64,000 nt of DNA, taken from Ephemerocybe angulata. Taxonomy: Eukaryota > Basidiomycota > Agaricomycetes > Agaricales > Psathyrellaceae. A program made the translations under genes and the position numbers. Location of the stretch: positions 62,001 through 126,000 of the forward strand of contig JAACJK010000065.1 of assembly GCA_013368325.1 (NCBI GenBank), given 5' to 3'. Shown one piece after another: positions 7,640 through 19,827 of this stretch; within the stretch, counting starts at the first letter, position 1, and every line of letters begins with the position of its first letter. Under the pieces are notes generated by a model. It saw only the letters and a list, made by a program, of their open reading frames with translations. It was not told the origin of the DNA and ran no database searches.

Positions 7640-9880
7640 GACAGCCAAAGAACGCCGCACTCCGCCGATGGATAGGGCTCGAGATATCAGGTTAGTCCAA
7701 TTGCTTCGAGGTATCACGACGACGTACTCACCATGTGTTAGACTTCCCGAAAACCTGAGCGAAGCACATCCCAAGGAGTCGATATTCTTCGATAAGCCGA
7801 TTATCCAACCGTGCGCGAGCAAAGGCAAGAACTTTCCCCCGTGCGTCGATCCGGTCCGTGCACTGCAAGCAAAGGTGAGCTGAATCTTTTACAGTATCCG
7901 TTACGACGTACTTACGAGGGCGAAGAAGTTCTGGGTGGCGAGCGCCCGGCAATTCCAACCTCCATCGGCATCCAACACTCTTCGTAACCTTCGGGGCCCT
8001 CCCGGGCCAAGCACCCGACGACGCCGATTTCAGCCCTTCGCCATCATGTTCTAGCCTTCTTTCCAAACCGAAAGCCCATCCGACGCGACCATACGAACGG
8101 GCCAGCACCGAACGCGAACACGACTCAAGCCACGCTCCACACTCGGTCGATGGAAAGGGACGAGGTTCAGGACAGCCCTGAGACGTTTCGGCTGGTCGTG
8201 GTATACCTAGGTCAGTCCACAAGCTTCAAAAGATCCCAACGATGTACTCACAGTGTGTTAGGATTATCAAAGCCCGATCTCCAGCCATACATGCGAGCTG
8301 GCCGCTCCGCAGGCAAAGGTAAGCCTCTGTCTCCCCAAGCACCCGTGACGACGTACTCACAATAGGTCAGCGAACATCGCAAACATCGCGACCACCGCGC
8401 CGATATGGACGAGCACCCTGCGCGGTCGGCGAACTCTCACCAATGCCCAGACCTCCAGCTACGCGCGACTTCCGGGGCTTTCAACACCCGACGACACCAG
8501 ACCCAAACATCCACCAAGGTCCAACCTTCGCCCTAACCTTCCCAGGCCTGCTCAGGACCCGAAGGCGCCATCCCCGACCCCCACGACGTGCGACGCTCTC
8601 AGCCATCGGGGCCCGACGGCGCGGAACCATGAGTGAAACCGACGCGAGGGCCCTGTTGCAACGGCCGAGCGCTGCCGCACCTCCGACGAACGTGAACACG
8701 AAGGGTTGTATGGCGATGCTGGTTGTAGGGGACTTCGGTTAGTGCAGACATTCAATAGTTTACGACAATGTACTCACGGCAGTGGTCAGAACGACGCCGA
8801 TGAAGTGCGGTGCTCAAGGCCAATCGCATCGAGGTCCACCCCTCGCTCTCATCCTTCTTGATCCAACACTCAACGACGCCAAACGACAAGGCGAACCGGC
8901 GCGAATGGCCGAACTCGACTGAAAACTCAAGCCACAGTCAAGACCACGAAGGGTTGCATCGATTGATCCTGGATGAAGGGGTTTTTGGTTAGTACAGGCT
9001 AGCGCATAGCTCGCGACGACGTACTCACGGCAAACAACAGATCGACGTCAAGAAACCGCTCGACTGGAGGCTGATCGCACGCGTTGACGGCTTGGGGGCT
9101 TACTGGAAGGAGCCGGCACTGCGAGGTCAGCGGATCGACATACCGAAAATTTCATTCAGTCGACCCTCGCGTAAGCCATCGACTTCGTGAAGCCTTGCGA
9201 GCAGAACGACAGCGCCAAGGCAACGGACGGCGCTCCCATCGCAGGAGGATTGAAGGCTGGGGTATGGGGTTGAAAAAGAGGTCAGTTTCCGTTCACGGAT
9301 CGTCACGGTATGACTGACACACCTTAGATCTTCGTGAAGAAGACCTGGCCGATAGGAAGCCGCCACGAACAGAGGCCCGATTCGCCTGACGGACCCGTCC
9401 TAGAAAACCGACGACCATGGAGTCGCGTCAAGTTCGCGAACGGCCTGGCACGTTATGCAGTCGCCGGTGGGCTCGCGTGTAGGGAGGGCTGGATCGCCGC
9501 ACCGACCGGGAACGCCCCGGTCGTGATGCTGGTTGTAGGGAACTGTAGGATTGAAGGAAGAGGTCAGTATTCGTTCCCGAATCGTAACGATGTGGCTTAC
9601 CATCGTTCAGATCTTCGTAATGAAGAACTCGGCACCTCCGCCTCAGCTGCGCTGGACAAGAGCTCGACGCACCTGGGTCCGGAGGACGTATCCACATTCA
9701 GACGAGCCGCCACAGTGTACAAGCGTTGAATTCACCAACGGCTCTGCATAGCCTGACATGAAGAGCCCTGTGTGGTCGTGGATGGGGCGCGACGATAGCC
9801 GCGTCCACGCCGAGCGGTGGTGGGGGTGGATGGACACACCAGCGTGATGCTGGCTGTAGGGTCCTAAGGTTAGTCTATCT
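7640..9880 (+). pseudogene. Split-exon repeat array, degenerate tandem copies
   Basis: Repeated exon-like units with conserved short introns. Introns begin near 7691, 7879, 8211, 8319, 8738, 8987, 9281, 9562 and 9865; most have the form GT(T/C)AGT...GACGTACTCAC...AG. Exon text includes PIIQPCASKGKNFPPCVDP with LQAK (about 7797-7878), ASARQFQPPSASN (from 7930), and IFVMKNSAPPPQ with HSDEPPQCTSVEFTNG (from 9611). The phrase GATGCTGGTTGTAGGG recurs at about 8718, 9527 and (variant) 9847. Many frames are broken, so the array looks like decayed tandem duplicates of a multi-exon gene. No domain is recognised. Confidence 0.45.
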
Positions 9881-12229
9881 ATTCTCAGACCTGATTACAA
9901 GATGCTTACCTCGAATTGTGGTTCAATACGAAGATCATGGCTCCGCCGTCATGGGCCTGTTGAGCGGTCATGTTCGGGGAACGGCCCATCGCTCGACTCG
10001 CCGAGTTTGCGACGGAACGACGAACGATTGGGTGGGCTAGGAAACACCAGTCAGTCTAGTGTTGTATTCCCTATGGTGAAGTGTGCTTACGTTTCAAATA
10101 GAATCCCGCCATCCACTCGAGGCAGTCGTACAAAGGGCCACTGGGTAAGGAGCGTAGTCAGTATATACCAGATTTTGTAGTGAACCATGTATTTACCTTG
10201 TGAATGATATCTATTTCCCTATTCCAATGGGTCTAGCCGTCCTTGTGGATTCTGAGATGAAGAGGTCAGTGATTTGTGCTGAAGAGATGCAATAGATACT
10301 CACCGCTGCGAATAGGTGCGTATCATTGCTAATGCCAGAGAAAAAGATGTCAGCTTTTGAATATCGTATAAGTCGCGTCTGACTTGCCTGTTCATTGAAC
10401 TAAGATCCTATCGTAGAAGGTAATCGGCGCTAGCGAGCGAAAGTCAATCGAAAAGTAAGAAATAGGTTGGAACAAACGCGAACTCACCAACGACCGTGAC
10501 GGCCTCGATAGCGGCGTCGACATCGGGAACGGCGTCACGCTCAACGACGCTGGACAAAGTATAGATTGGTAGTGGAAAGCGGTCAAACGCCTCGGCTGTT
10601 TCAAGTCAGATGGTCAGTCATCGAAGATGGACTACATACAGAAACTAACTCACCCAAAATGTGCACAAGGGCGGCAGCGTCGAGGGCATCGTCATAATGA
10701 CCAAAGCGCAAGAAATCAAGACGAGACCCTTGACGAGTGGTCAAGGGCGCCGAGGTAAGATGAGAGAAAGGGAGGGAAGGCTGAATCCCACTGAGGGATG
10801 ATGGAAACCAACAGTGCGTCCCTCCATCTTATATACCTTTCCAACTCCCCTTTTCCCAAAAGAGTCACTCGGACATCAAAGATCTCAGGCCAGCCAAGGT
10901 GACAACGCAACCCCAAACCTCCGAAAATTCATGAAATTGGATTACGCACCATTCAACGGACACCGATGCCTTCGCGCCCTCCCTGCACTCTTCGCTATCC
11001 TAGCGCCGGCTTGGCTGACTGTTCGGGCATTCCGGGTGTCGGTTGGCATGGCTAAGCGAGCCGAATGATGGGTCTTATTCAGGGAGGCCAGTTCTATCGC
11101 GTTATCTCGGATGGACGGGACGAGGAGGAGAGGGTTGGCGAGATCGTGAATCTGCGCTGGTGGAGTGTTGGTGGGGCGTAGGGAGGGATGGTAAAGTTTA
11201 GGGTGGTCTACGGAGGGGTATATCTATGGTTCAATGAGCGCAAAATATGTGCTATAGCCGTAGTTAGAGTGAATTCGTGCGTTTCCTGTAATTGCACGGG
11301 TGCTTTGTTTATTGCCTTGCACACCGTATTATTCGCAGGGCCGTTACACCCCCATTCTAAGCCACTACCTACTAATATCTAAAATAGATAATATGTTACC
11401 GCTTTACTCTCAAGAATGCATTCAATAGGTCGCTTTAGGACTCTATCTCCTCCTCCCGGATTTCTCACATCCACCACTTCCAAATCGCCGCGGTCCAGGC
11501 AGAGTCAGTTCCCACTGTCACAGTACGTATGATACATCATTATGTACACGGCTGTGCTGACGAAACGTTAGATATTGTTCTAAAAATGCGGAATCGTGCC
11601 GAACAGGCTGAGGAGGAGTAGGTACCGAGATCTTGATGTGCTGTACACATTCCAGCAATAGGAGTAACTGGGAGTGACCGTGTCCCAGTAGAATAAGGTA
11701 TGTGTAAGCCAAATCAGCTGATAGACCCACTATCAGAGCGCGTTCGACTGCATATCGCGCGTTTGAATTCGCGCGTCTAATATAAGCGCCCGATCTCGTG
11801 GCTCTGTGTGCCGGCGGATCGCGCGATATTCGACAACGCAGATGGATGGAATAGGGTGGATAATACTGCCTCTAGCCTAATATTACCTTTTTACATAGTC
11901 TGGGAGCCAGGAGAAAGCTAGAACGAACCAAATTCAAACACCAGGCCAGCGAAGGCCAGAATGCGCAAGTCCGCCGAACGCGATGTCAACTTTGCAAGTT
12001 CCGGGGACCCTTGCGCGACTCCATCCATTCATCATTCAAGTCTCACACTACGTCAATCAGTGAGGGCATTGCAACGCAAATGTCTACATTGCAACTGGCG
12101 TGTATTGGATGAGTGAGGCCTGGGCCGGGGACTTGCGTGCGTGCCGGTTGCCTAGTGAAATGGAACGATGTAAGGGTCGTTTTGCATTGCAATTGCACTC
12201 CCCAGACACACCTATGTTGATAGCTCGCG
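9881..12229. other. Region without a gene I can name
   Basis: More intron-like GT-AG segments continue on plus to about 10.3 kb. On minus, 10716-10400 has short open exon-like pieces (FLRFGHYDDALDAAALVHIL, then FDRFPLPIYTLSSVVERD) joined by plausible introns, which could be part of a small unknown gene. A plus frame at 10814-11068 (84 codons) and a minus frame at 11518-11730 (70 codons) have no recognisable features. From 11.75 to 11.85 kb the DNA is rich in GCGCG and CGCGCGTTTG words. Nothing here supports a firm gene call. Confidence 0.4.
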
Positions 12230-13195
12230 GTGCATGCAGGGTATTTCTCAATCTGACTTTGCTCCCTTGTTGCTCCTGAGTCATGCCAAATTTTTAAAGG
12301 CGGCGATCGACACGACAGGTGAGAGTCGGTCAGCTTCGTCAGGGTACATTTCCACACCTCCGGATACGCAGCTTCTTTCGCTAGGTCGACCTGCCAGATT
12401 CCCCGTGGACGGTTAAAGCAGCCTTTCACGCCGAGTAAGCGCCAGTCGGATTGGCGTTCGTACGCTGCCGCGTAGAGCCTGTTCTCCGGATCCCGGGAGA
12501 ATATGTACTGCCCGAGGTACAGTTGCTCTGGGGTTTCGATTCGCGACACGGAGGGGACGTCGTCCTTGTCCCAATGGACGATGAAGGCCGTGGGTCGCCG
12601 TTTGCCTGAGAGCCCTTCCCCGAGGTCGGCCTTGAACCTGAACTTCGCATAGGGGTCGTCCTCCATCTTCTCAACTCGCGCCTCCGCCGTGTACACCACC
12701 GACCTTTCGTCATGACTGAACGAAAGAGACCCGATGAACTCTGCTCTGGCATCAAACAACACCCGCAGCGAAGATTGAACTATGTCCACTCACCATCTGC
12801 ATAGAATGCCCCGTGCTTCTCCGTCACATCTAGTGTGAAGCGTAGACTATCGCCCCTCCATAGCTCGACGAAGTACTTCGTCCCTGACCCCTCCTTCGCC
12901 TCGCGCAGGACGACGCGATTCCGCCCACTCAGTGAGTACCGCGCTGCCACGTAGTTGACTTCCTGCGCTGGAAGCACCGTTGCTGGGCCCGAATTCGAAA
13001 GCACGATTTGCTTGACCAAAGATTTCTTGACATTCCGCTCATGGTCTCGCACCGAGAACGACAGCTGGATGCCTTATCATTTGGCCAACGTTCAGCCTCA
13101 AATCTCGACTCGAACGTGTCCCACTCACTATTGAATTCCGGTGCCAGGAATTGGGCGCCCGTTGGCACCGGTATTTCAGCGAGGTTCGTGTACAT
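12230..13195 (-). pseudogene. Acylaminoacyl-peptidase, N-terminal fragment
   Basis: The family removes N-acylated amino acids from peptides in the cytosol; it has an N-terminal beta-propeller and a C-terminal alpha/beta-hydrolase domain. Here the minus strand from ATG 13195 reads MYTNLAEIPVPTGAQFLAPE, then after an intron SVRDHERNVKKSLVKQ, the propeller text LSGRNRVVLREA and YFVELWRGDSLRFTLDVTEK, after another intron GSLSFSHDERSVVYTAEA, and later YLGQYIFSRDPENRLYAAAY and GCFNRPRGIWQVDL. Similarity ends near LTDSHLSCRS at about 12275. The hydrolase domain with its catalytic Ser-Asp-His is absent and no further match follows to the left. It is a truncated gene of about 300 codons, where the family is usually about 650-730. 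Confidence 0.7.
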
Positions 13196-13659
13196 TTGGC
13201 GTTTCAGAGATCTGTGGGATGAAGAAAGAAGTTTGCTGGCCCGCCATGGTCGCATGCGGTGAAGAAAGCTCGCCATTTCTTTAACGTAATCTGATTTTGC
13301 GGCCCAAAATGGCCTTTGGGCGCCTAATTCAATAGTAACTCAGTTTAGCGTCTACGGCAGCTCTGAGGCTGTTTAGGTGAGACTTCATGCTCTTTTTATG
13401 CCAGAGGTTACCCTGAACTTGTTGATTGTGGACGCCTCAGCCGCTGAACGATTCAGAAGGGAGTGGAAGGGCTCGCCACACGAAACTCCGACTCTGAATC
13501 TACAATTGAATCGACTTGACTCTTATTCTGTTCCTAAGTAGCTTCTCTAGCTAAAGTTCAAGCGAAAGGGAATCCTGATAGACTAGTTCTGGTGGATCAG
13601 GGATACTTCAGTGTGAGGGTATGGGATACAGTTTGTAAGTTATTCGGACTAATCTTCGT

Positions 13660-14578
13660 TCATCCAATCCAGTCAGTAACGCCATGCTTGATGAAGCGAT
13701 CCACCCCTTCAGATATAGGTACATCTCCCCCAACACTATCAATAGCAAGGCCAGCTGCATCGTCCCTAGAAAGAAGCTCTGCAAGAATCGAAGCGAGATC
13801 GTCTCTCTGAGTAGGGACACAGTCGATCAGACATTCCCTGCCGCCCATATGAGTAGGCCACAAGTGGACTCACCGAAAGCAGAATCGACAGGTGTGCTTT
13901 ACCAAGAGACGCACTCCCAGTGCCAGCCGTATCTCGCAGACCCCCAGGCATCACAATGGTCCATTTGAGGTCTGATCTCGCAACCACGTTCTTGTCTGCT
14001 TCGTACCTCCAATGAATATACCGAGGCATCAGGTTGCGGATCCGCGCAGAGACCTGTTTGTCCTCCTCATTCTTCCACATCCGATTTATCAATAAAGAAG
14101 AGGTGTAGGAAGTGTATGGCTCACATAATGCTCAGGGATCTTATCTGGATCTCGAATATCGAGAGCGGAGATGCTGATGAACCGTGGGCGCTTATCCGCA
14201 CCTATGGCTTCAATAGCGTCGCAGATCTTCACCGTTCCCTCGTATTCCACCCCTTCCACCCTTTCTTCCGATGCTCTCAAGCCAGCGCCAGCGCAGAAAT
14301 ACACCACATCTGCACTGATTTTGCGGAAGAGTTCTGTGAAGTCGTTTGCCGTTGCATCTTCGAGCGAGAGCACAACGGGGGTCGCTCCGGCTTCTTCTAT
14401 ATCCTTGGTTTGCTCTGCAGAGGGGCTTCGAATGACAGAAGTGATTCGGTTGGAAGGGGAGAGAAGGCGAGCGAGCCTCAGAGCTGTCTGATAACTGAAT
14501 CAGGCTGGGTGCATCCGTGGACTTTGTTCAATTACATACCCTACCGTGGCCGCCGACGATGACGATGCTCTTCGACAT
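13660..14578 (-). CDS. NmrA/SDR-like NAD(P)-binding protein, paralogue 1
   Basis: Starts MSKSIVIVGGHGR at 14578, which is a Rossmann GGxG dinucleotide-binding start. After an intron, segments read AGATPVVLSLEDATANDFTE, then DVVYFCAGAGLRASEERVEG, YEGTVKICDAIEAI, RFISISALDIRDPDKIPEHY, HWRYEADKNVVARSDLKWTI and the end GVDRFIKHGVTDWIG. This is the layout of atypical short-chain dehydrogenases that bind NAD(P) and act as reductases or redox sensors; the substrate is unknown. The Tyr-x-x-x-Lys catalytic pair appears replaced by YEADK, as in the two sister copies. It is more divergent than paralogues 2 and 3. A cytosolic location is likely, since no signal or membrane segment is seen. Confidence 0.75.
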
Positions 14579-14742
14579 GACTGTTGGGAAGCAACGAACC
14601 TGAAATGCACTCTCTGATCTTTGAGTGGGTGTGCGCCACAGAACGAAGAGAACAGACCATGTGCATCAAATGAGCGTGGAATTGCATCATCATAATCACA
14701 TCCTACAGTACTACAATAATCTTAGCTTTCTACAATTTGGGA

Positions 14743-15671
14743 TCAGCCAAGCCAATAGTAGTCGTGTTCACCGGTAGCGATGAATTTATCCAGTGCCTTT
14801 TCAATCTTCATTTCTCCCCCTACAATGTCAATGGCGAGGCCAGCTGCGTCCTCCCGGTCCCCAAGCAGGGATAGGGCTAACGCCACATCATCTCTCTGGC
14901 ATCACGGCGCTTAAGTGAGGGCGGCATGATGAGCTGCAAAGTAGAAGCTCACCGCAATTGAGGGAGTAAGATGGGTCTTACCAACTGACGCCTTTCCAGT
15001 TCCAGGTTTGTCAGAGAGAACTCCTGAGCGGAGAATTGTCCAACTGAATGCTTTACGCTGGACGAGGTTCTTGTCCGCCTCGTACTTCCAATGCATGTAA
15101 TCTCCAATGGTTGCGTGCAACTGCTCAGAAACTAGGAGGTCTTCTTTGCTCTGTAAAGCGGTCCAAAAAATCAGAAACCAGAGCGAAATAATTGTGAAAC
15201 AACTCACATAATGTTTAGGCACGATGTCCAGGTTCCTGGTATCAATCGCCGAGAGGGTGACGAAACGAGGGTTCTTCGCCCCGTGTTGCTTCACGCCCTC
15301 GATGGCGTCAAATATCTTTAGCGCACCCTCATAATCAACGTGTTTAGTTCTCTCCTTGGCGCCCTTTCCCCCGGCACCCGCAACAAAGTAGACGATCTCC
15401 GTCTGCGTATCGACGAAGTGCTTCGTGAACTTCTCCACCGAGTCTTTCTCGAGTGAGAGGTGGATGGGCTGGGCTCCTGAGCTGCGGACGTTGTCTGATT
15501 GAGCCTCGTTTCGGATAACGGAGTAAACAGTATTGTTCTCGTCTGCGAGGAGTCGGGCGAGCTTGAGGGCGACCTGTAAATAGCATTCAGTGAGTAAATT
15601 GGCGCCGGGTTATAAAGTGTGGTTAAGAGTACCTTGCCGTGGCCTCCAATAAGTGTTATATTCTTTGACAT
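14743..15671 (-). CDS. NmrA/SDR-like NAD(P)-binding protein, paralogue 2
   Basis: ATG at 15671 gives MSKNITLIGGHGK and then an intron, the same first exon as paralogue 3 at 19828. An in-frame ATG 63 nt upstream is possible but would add residues absent from the relatives. Later text: EIVYFVAGAGGKGAKERTKH, VDYEGALKIFDAIEGVKQHG, RFVTLSAIDTRNLDIVPKHY, then after an intron LHATIGDYMHWKYEADKNLV, TILRSGVLSDKPGTGKASVG, and a C-terminal exon covering DREDAAGLAIDIVGG to the stop at 14743. Introns occupy the same positions as in the sister genes. It lies tail-to-head behind paralogue 1, which points to tandem duplication. Function in redox metabolism is inferred from the fold only. Confidence 0.8.
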
Positions 15672-17102
15672 GGCGTGCTCACTGTTCTGTTTTTCCTTTG
15701 TTGTACTAATAGCTTGGATGCTGTTGCTGTCCAACCGTTAGATTGTCTCGCATAGCTCCTACTAGGCCCATTGTGAATCAGGATTCAGGATGACAGCATG
15801 CTTCCCACAGACATAATTAAATAGGGGCTTTATTACCATTCTCCTCGAGTTCTGTTATCTTCCTGCTTGGAAGAAGGGTATAAGGTAGACGCAGTGCTGT
15901 AATACGAAAGGTACACCCCACCCCCTCCCACTACAAAGCGATGTATCTATCCTATTTCTCGGTCTTGGGTCGATTCAGCAAATCCGCTGCTAATCTCCGT
16001 CAATTCGGCGAAATATTCCAGGCCAATCTCGGGCGGCATCCGAGCCCACATTATCATACACCACGCGCACAGACTTCGGGAGTAGTGAGGCTTTACACCT
16101 CGAAGACTTGGGACACAGCAAGGCATTGCCCTCCACCGTGAACGGAGCTTCGACGAGACGCTCGCGGGGTAAAGAATCGAGGCCAAATCTCAAATTGAAC
16201 TTGGGCAAGTCGTACCATCTTTTGGAATGCCTGAGGGAGGTGTGTCACTCCTCGTGAATGGTAAACATCACTCAATTCTGAACTTCAGATGTGCCCCATA
16301 GTTTGAAGCCACCAAGTGCATTTCCAAAATTTCATCCTGAACTAACAAGTCGCCACACTCTGTCATGGTGCCCATAGGTCCCGGTCAGAGCCCCGGACCG
16401 ACCGAGCACCATCAGCTTCCGTGTTGTGGGGTATTGACTTTTGTAGTCTCCAGCTATTCATTTGACCAGCCTCACTGTCCCCACGTTGACAGCATGCCGA
16501 TTCCCAAGGTCGACCAAATCCAAGCCCAAGCTGGGTCTGCCGCGGTCAGTCGACGTGACCCACCGAGCACTCTCCTCCAGACTTTTTAGAGCATCTGCCT
16601 CGAGGCAAATTATCTCCACAGCGAGCGGTCGGCGCCAGTCATGGGTTGGATAATTTCCTGCTGACCAGTGACACGCCGCTGCATGGCCTCGGCGCTTGCC
16701 ATCTGCGGATAAGCAGCTACAGCGTGGCCCTTACATACATACGTGCTCAGATAAAGCGACCGTTGTTCCTGGGATCGGGGCGTTCTCAGAACAATTGAAC
16801 AGGCGCTTGCGGATAACCACCACGGTTGCGCGCCCAGCCGCCTGCCCTCCAGGCTCCACCCTCCCCAGTCCGCTGCTGTCCCAAACACTTTGCCGCTCAA
16901 CCTCTGAGGGTGCATAGGCGGATTCTCTCTCTCTGGGCTTCTCTTAACACCGCAGGGTTCAACACAGATCGCTACACTTTTGCTACCCCACAGAGTGGAT
17001 CCAACGCTCTGGGGTTTCGAGCGCTTCCAGCAACCTACCCTACGGAGCTCCCGATACGACTAACGCAATTGACGAAGCTCACGACGACGATACGACGATT
17101 CT
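15672..17102. other. Intergenic region
   Basis: No convincing gene. Minus-strand short frames at 15947-16275 (for example RFGLDSLPRERLVEAPFTVE) overlap in several frames and may be the relic of an unknown gene. The segment just before 17103 would hold the promoter of the membrane protein gene. Confidence 0.4.
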
Positions 17103-19353
17103 ATGACGACGGCGGACATGCTCGGGCCAGCGTTTGCTGGCTACACCATCGGCGCAGTGTGAGTTCATAATGCTCGGGAGCCACTGTCGCATGGGTTGAA
17201 CTTTGCATGCAGGCTGTTTGGGGTCACCTTGCTGCAGGCGTATCACTATTTTATGACGAACCACGGTTCTAACTGGCAGAAGATAACTGTGAGTGAGGTC
17301 CTGCTCTCCCTGTAAAATCCTACCTAACGACGAAGTACAGGTTGGGATTATATTGTGAGGCGTTTCCGTCGCGGTTGCGGTTCGGCTAGAGTCTAACTCC
17401 ACTCAAGGATACTCGACACGATACATTTCTCATTTGCGATACATATGTTCTTCGTCTATCTCTTGACGACGTCAGGTTCCCCCTCCCTGGAGTCCTGGGT
17501 AGTTTGGTGCGTGTCGCTCTATCTTCGTTCCCGTTCAGATAAATTGATACTACGTTTCCTTCATTCCAGGAGCCTGAAGGTGCCTTAACTTCATTTCTTT
17601 CCACTATGCAATGACCGCTAATGCCTCTATTCAGGCTATGGGTTCCACTCAGGTGCGCTCCACTTCTTCTCTACTCGAACGGGCCATTCACGTGGATCTC
17701 AGGTCATATTCATCATCTACGTTCAAGGGTGCGCCAAACTCCCAGTGTGCCCATCCTACGATCTAAATATACCCTCCTAGGCTATATTTGTACAAAATTT
17801 GGATGTGTATGTCGTCGACTCGGACTTGTCCATGCTTTTCTAATCTTCCGCTAGATTCCAGAAGCAGTCCGGTCCTATTATCGACTCGATTCAGTCGAAC
17901 GCTCAAGGTCCGCAATGAATGAGCTTCTCGTACCCCATACATTGCGGCTTATTATAGAATAGGCTTGGGTGGTTTTCTTGAGTATCCTTGCCCTGGGTGA
18001 GCGTCGTCTTGGCCAGGGTCCTACCACGTTTGCTGAACGCCACCCATCCCATTTCATTTATGTGCATAGGTATCGGAGTCCGTGAGTCTTCAACTCCATC
18101 CCTCGATCCATTCCAGAGTCCTCCTACAACTCATTACGTCTTCTCTACTAGTATTCTTGGTCGAGTTGTGAGTAATTTTAGTTAAATGAAGGGTCAATAA
18201 CCCGTTCTAACTTCGTTTATCTAGACAGAAAATCCAAGTTATCACCTCTTTCGACATCGAGTTCGAAGTGAGTTGGTTCCCTCTTCCCTTCCAGGCATCC
18301 CTTCGACAGCCTCTCACATTCACATTCGCGCCTTAGTACGTCATCTATGTGGGCTTTGGAACGGTCTGCCTCGTCGACCTGGGTATCGCGTTGGCTATGT
18401 GCCTCATGCTCTACAAAAGCAGTGGAGGCATCACAAAAAAGTATGGTGGTCTTAATTTAGACTCATGAAGATAGCTGACGCGAGCCACACCCTGTCCCTC
18501 TAGGAGCAATATGATTATCACGCAGCTGATCCAATATATCGTTGGTACAGGGCTTCTGACTAGGTATGAACAATTATTTCTGTAAGACTTGATTGTAGGC
18601 GCTAATGCGCTGTGCTATGTGGCGTTGCAGCTTAAGTGCCTTGATGTGCATGGTCCTCGTAAGTCGAAAAGATATTGCTAAGAAGAAGTCCTTGCTGACT
18701 TGAATCCTTAGTACATCGCTGAGCCGACTTCTCTTCTCTACCTCGGGGTAGAGTACTCAAACACTCGGTGTAGGTATTTGCACCTTATTACGCTCAACTC
18801 CATCTCTAACGGACTCTACACCAGTGTACGCCATCTCCGTCCTCGCACTGTAAGCCCCCTATCCCCGTCACGCAAAACTTAACTTCTCACGTCCCGAGGC
18901 GCAGATACAACTCCCAAAGCCGACTCCGCGACAAACTCAGCGAGCCTGCCGACCTAAAAGGCAGCTCGCACCTCTACTTCGCCGACCCCGACAAGTTCGC
19001 GCACACGAACCAAGAGCCCGAGCTCGGGTCCAGCCAGTGCGAGTCGGGCGCAGGGTCCAGCAATGGCTACCCGCGCCCCGCGCGCAAACGCGCTGGGGCT
19101 GCAGGGGGTCGGGGCCACCACCGCAAGTGGACAAGCTCGACGACGGCGTCGCCGTCGGACTCGCAGAGCGCGATGGATGTGGGGCGGAGACATGTGTTTC
19201 ATGATGCTGAGGCGACGCTTGTGCAGGAGAGTTTCCCGAGGCCCGCGTCGGCTCCGCCTGAACGTATGTGGCTTTTTCTTCGATTGGATGTTGGGATGTA
19301 TGGCTGATGGTTTTGGTGTGTGTTTAGGACCTGAGAGATATCGGACAGTTTGA
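17103..19353 (+). CDS. DUF6534-like multi-pass membrane protein
   Basis: Many short exons. The first reads MTTADMLGPAFAGYTIGAV, then LFGVTLLQAYHYFMTNHGSN, then VGIILILDTIHFSFAIHMFF and VYLLTTSGSPSLESW, each splice leaving the frame open. The opening, with a short Gly-rich start, a helix ending in a YHYF-like motif and a following LDTIH-type helix, is typical of a large Agaricomycete family of seven-helix membrane proteins annotated as DUF6534. Further hydrophobic exons follow to about 18.85 kb. The C-terminal exon is a hydrophilic tail (SRLRDKLSEPADLKGSSHLY and Ser/Arg-rich text) and the last mini-exon ends DLRDIGQF at 19353. Function is unknown; a plasma-membrane sensor or transporter role is only a guess. 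Confidence 0.75.
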
Positions 19354-19827
19354 GTGTTTTGTACAGATTTATAGATTACTTGCAGCCTATTCTTACTAGC
19401 GGCACCTTACTATATACTGCTGATCTACGTGTCTCTGATCTGACCTTGTGGCTCAGGTCAACGCGTGCAGCGAAGATTTCTGCGCCGCTTGAACGCCATG
19501 CCATTAACGGGCGCTTAATTTAAATTAGCTTGTGGTCGAGAAATCGTATAGATATTTGGCCTTTTGGCGGGTTTAAATTGGCTGCACCACTCTTATTACA
19601 GCATTATGTCTAACTTACACCCTTCTTCCAAGGGGTGCTCGCAGGAGACATGGCTGAAATCGAGGAGAATGGCAACAAAGCCCCTATTCAATTATGTGTG
19701 TGGGAAATATGCTGTCACCGATTCACAGGCCTAGGGGCTAGCAAGACAAATCTAACGTTCCAAGCTAGTAGGTAAAACACTAAGGAACGACACACCAAGG
19801 AGAAACAGCAGAACAATCCAGCACCCC
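19354..19827. other. Intergenic region
   Basis: No gene seen. It holds the 3' flank of the membrane protein and the upstream region of the next NAD(P)-binding gene. Confidence 0.5.
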
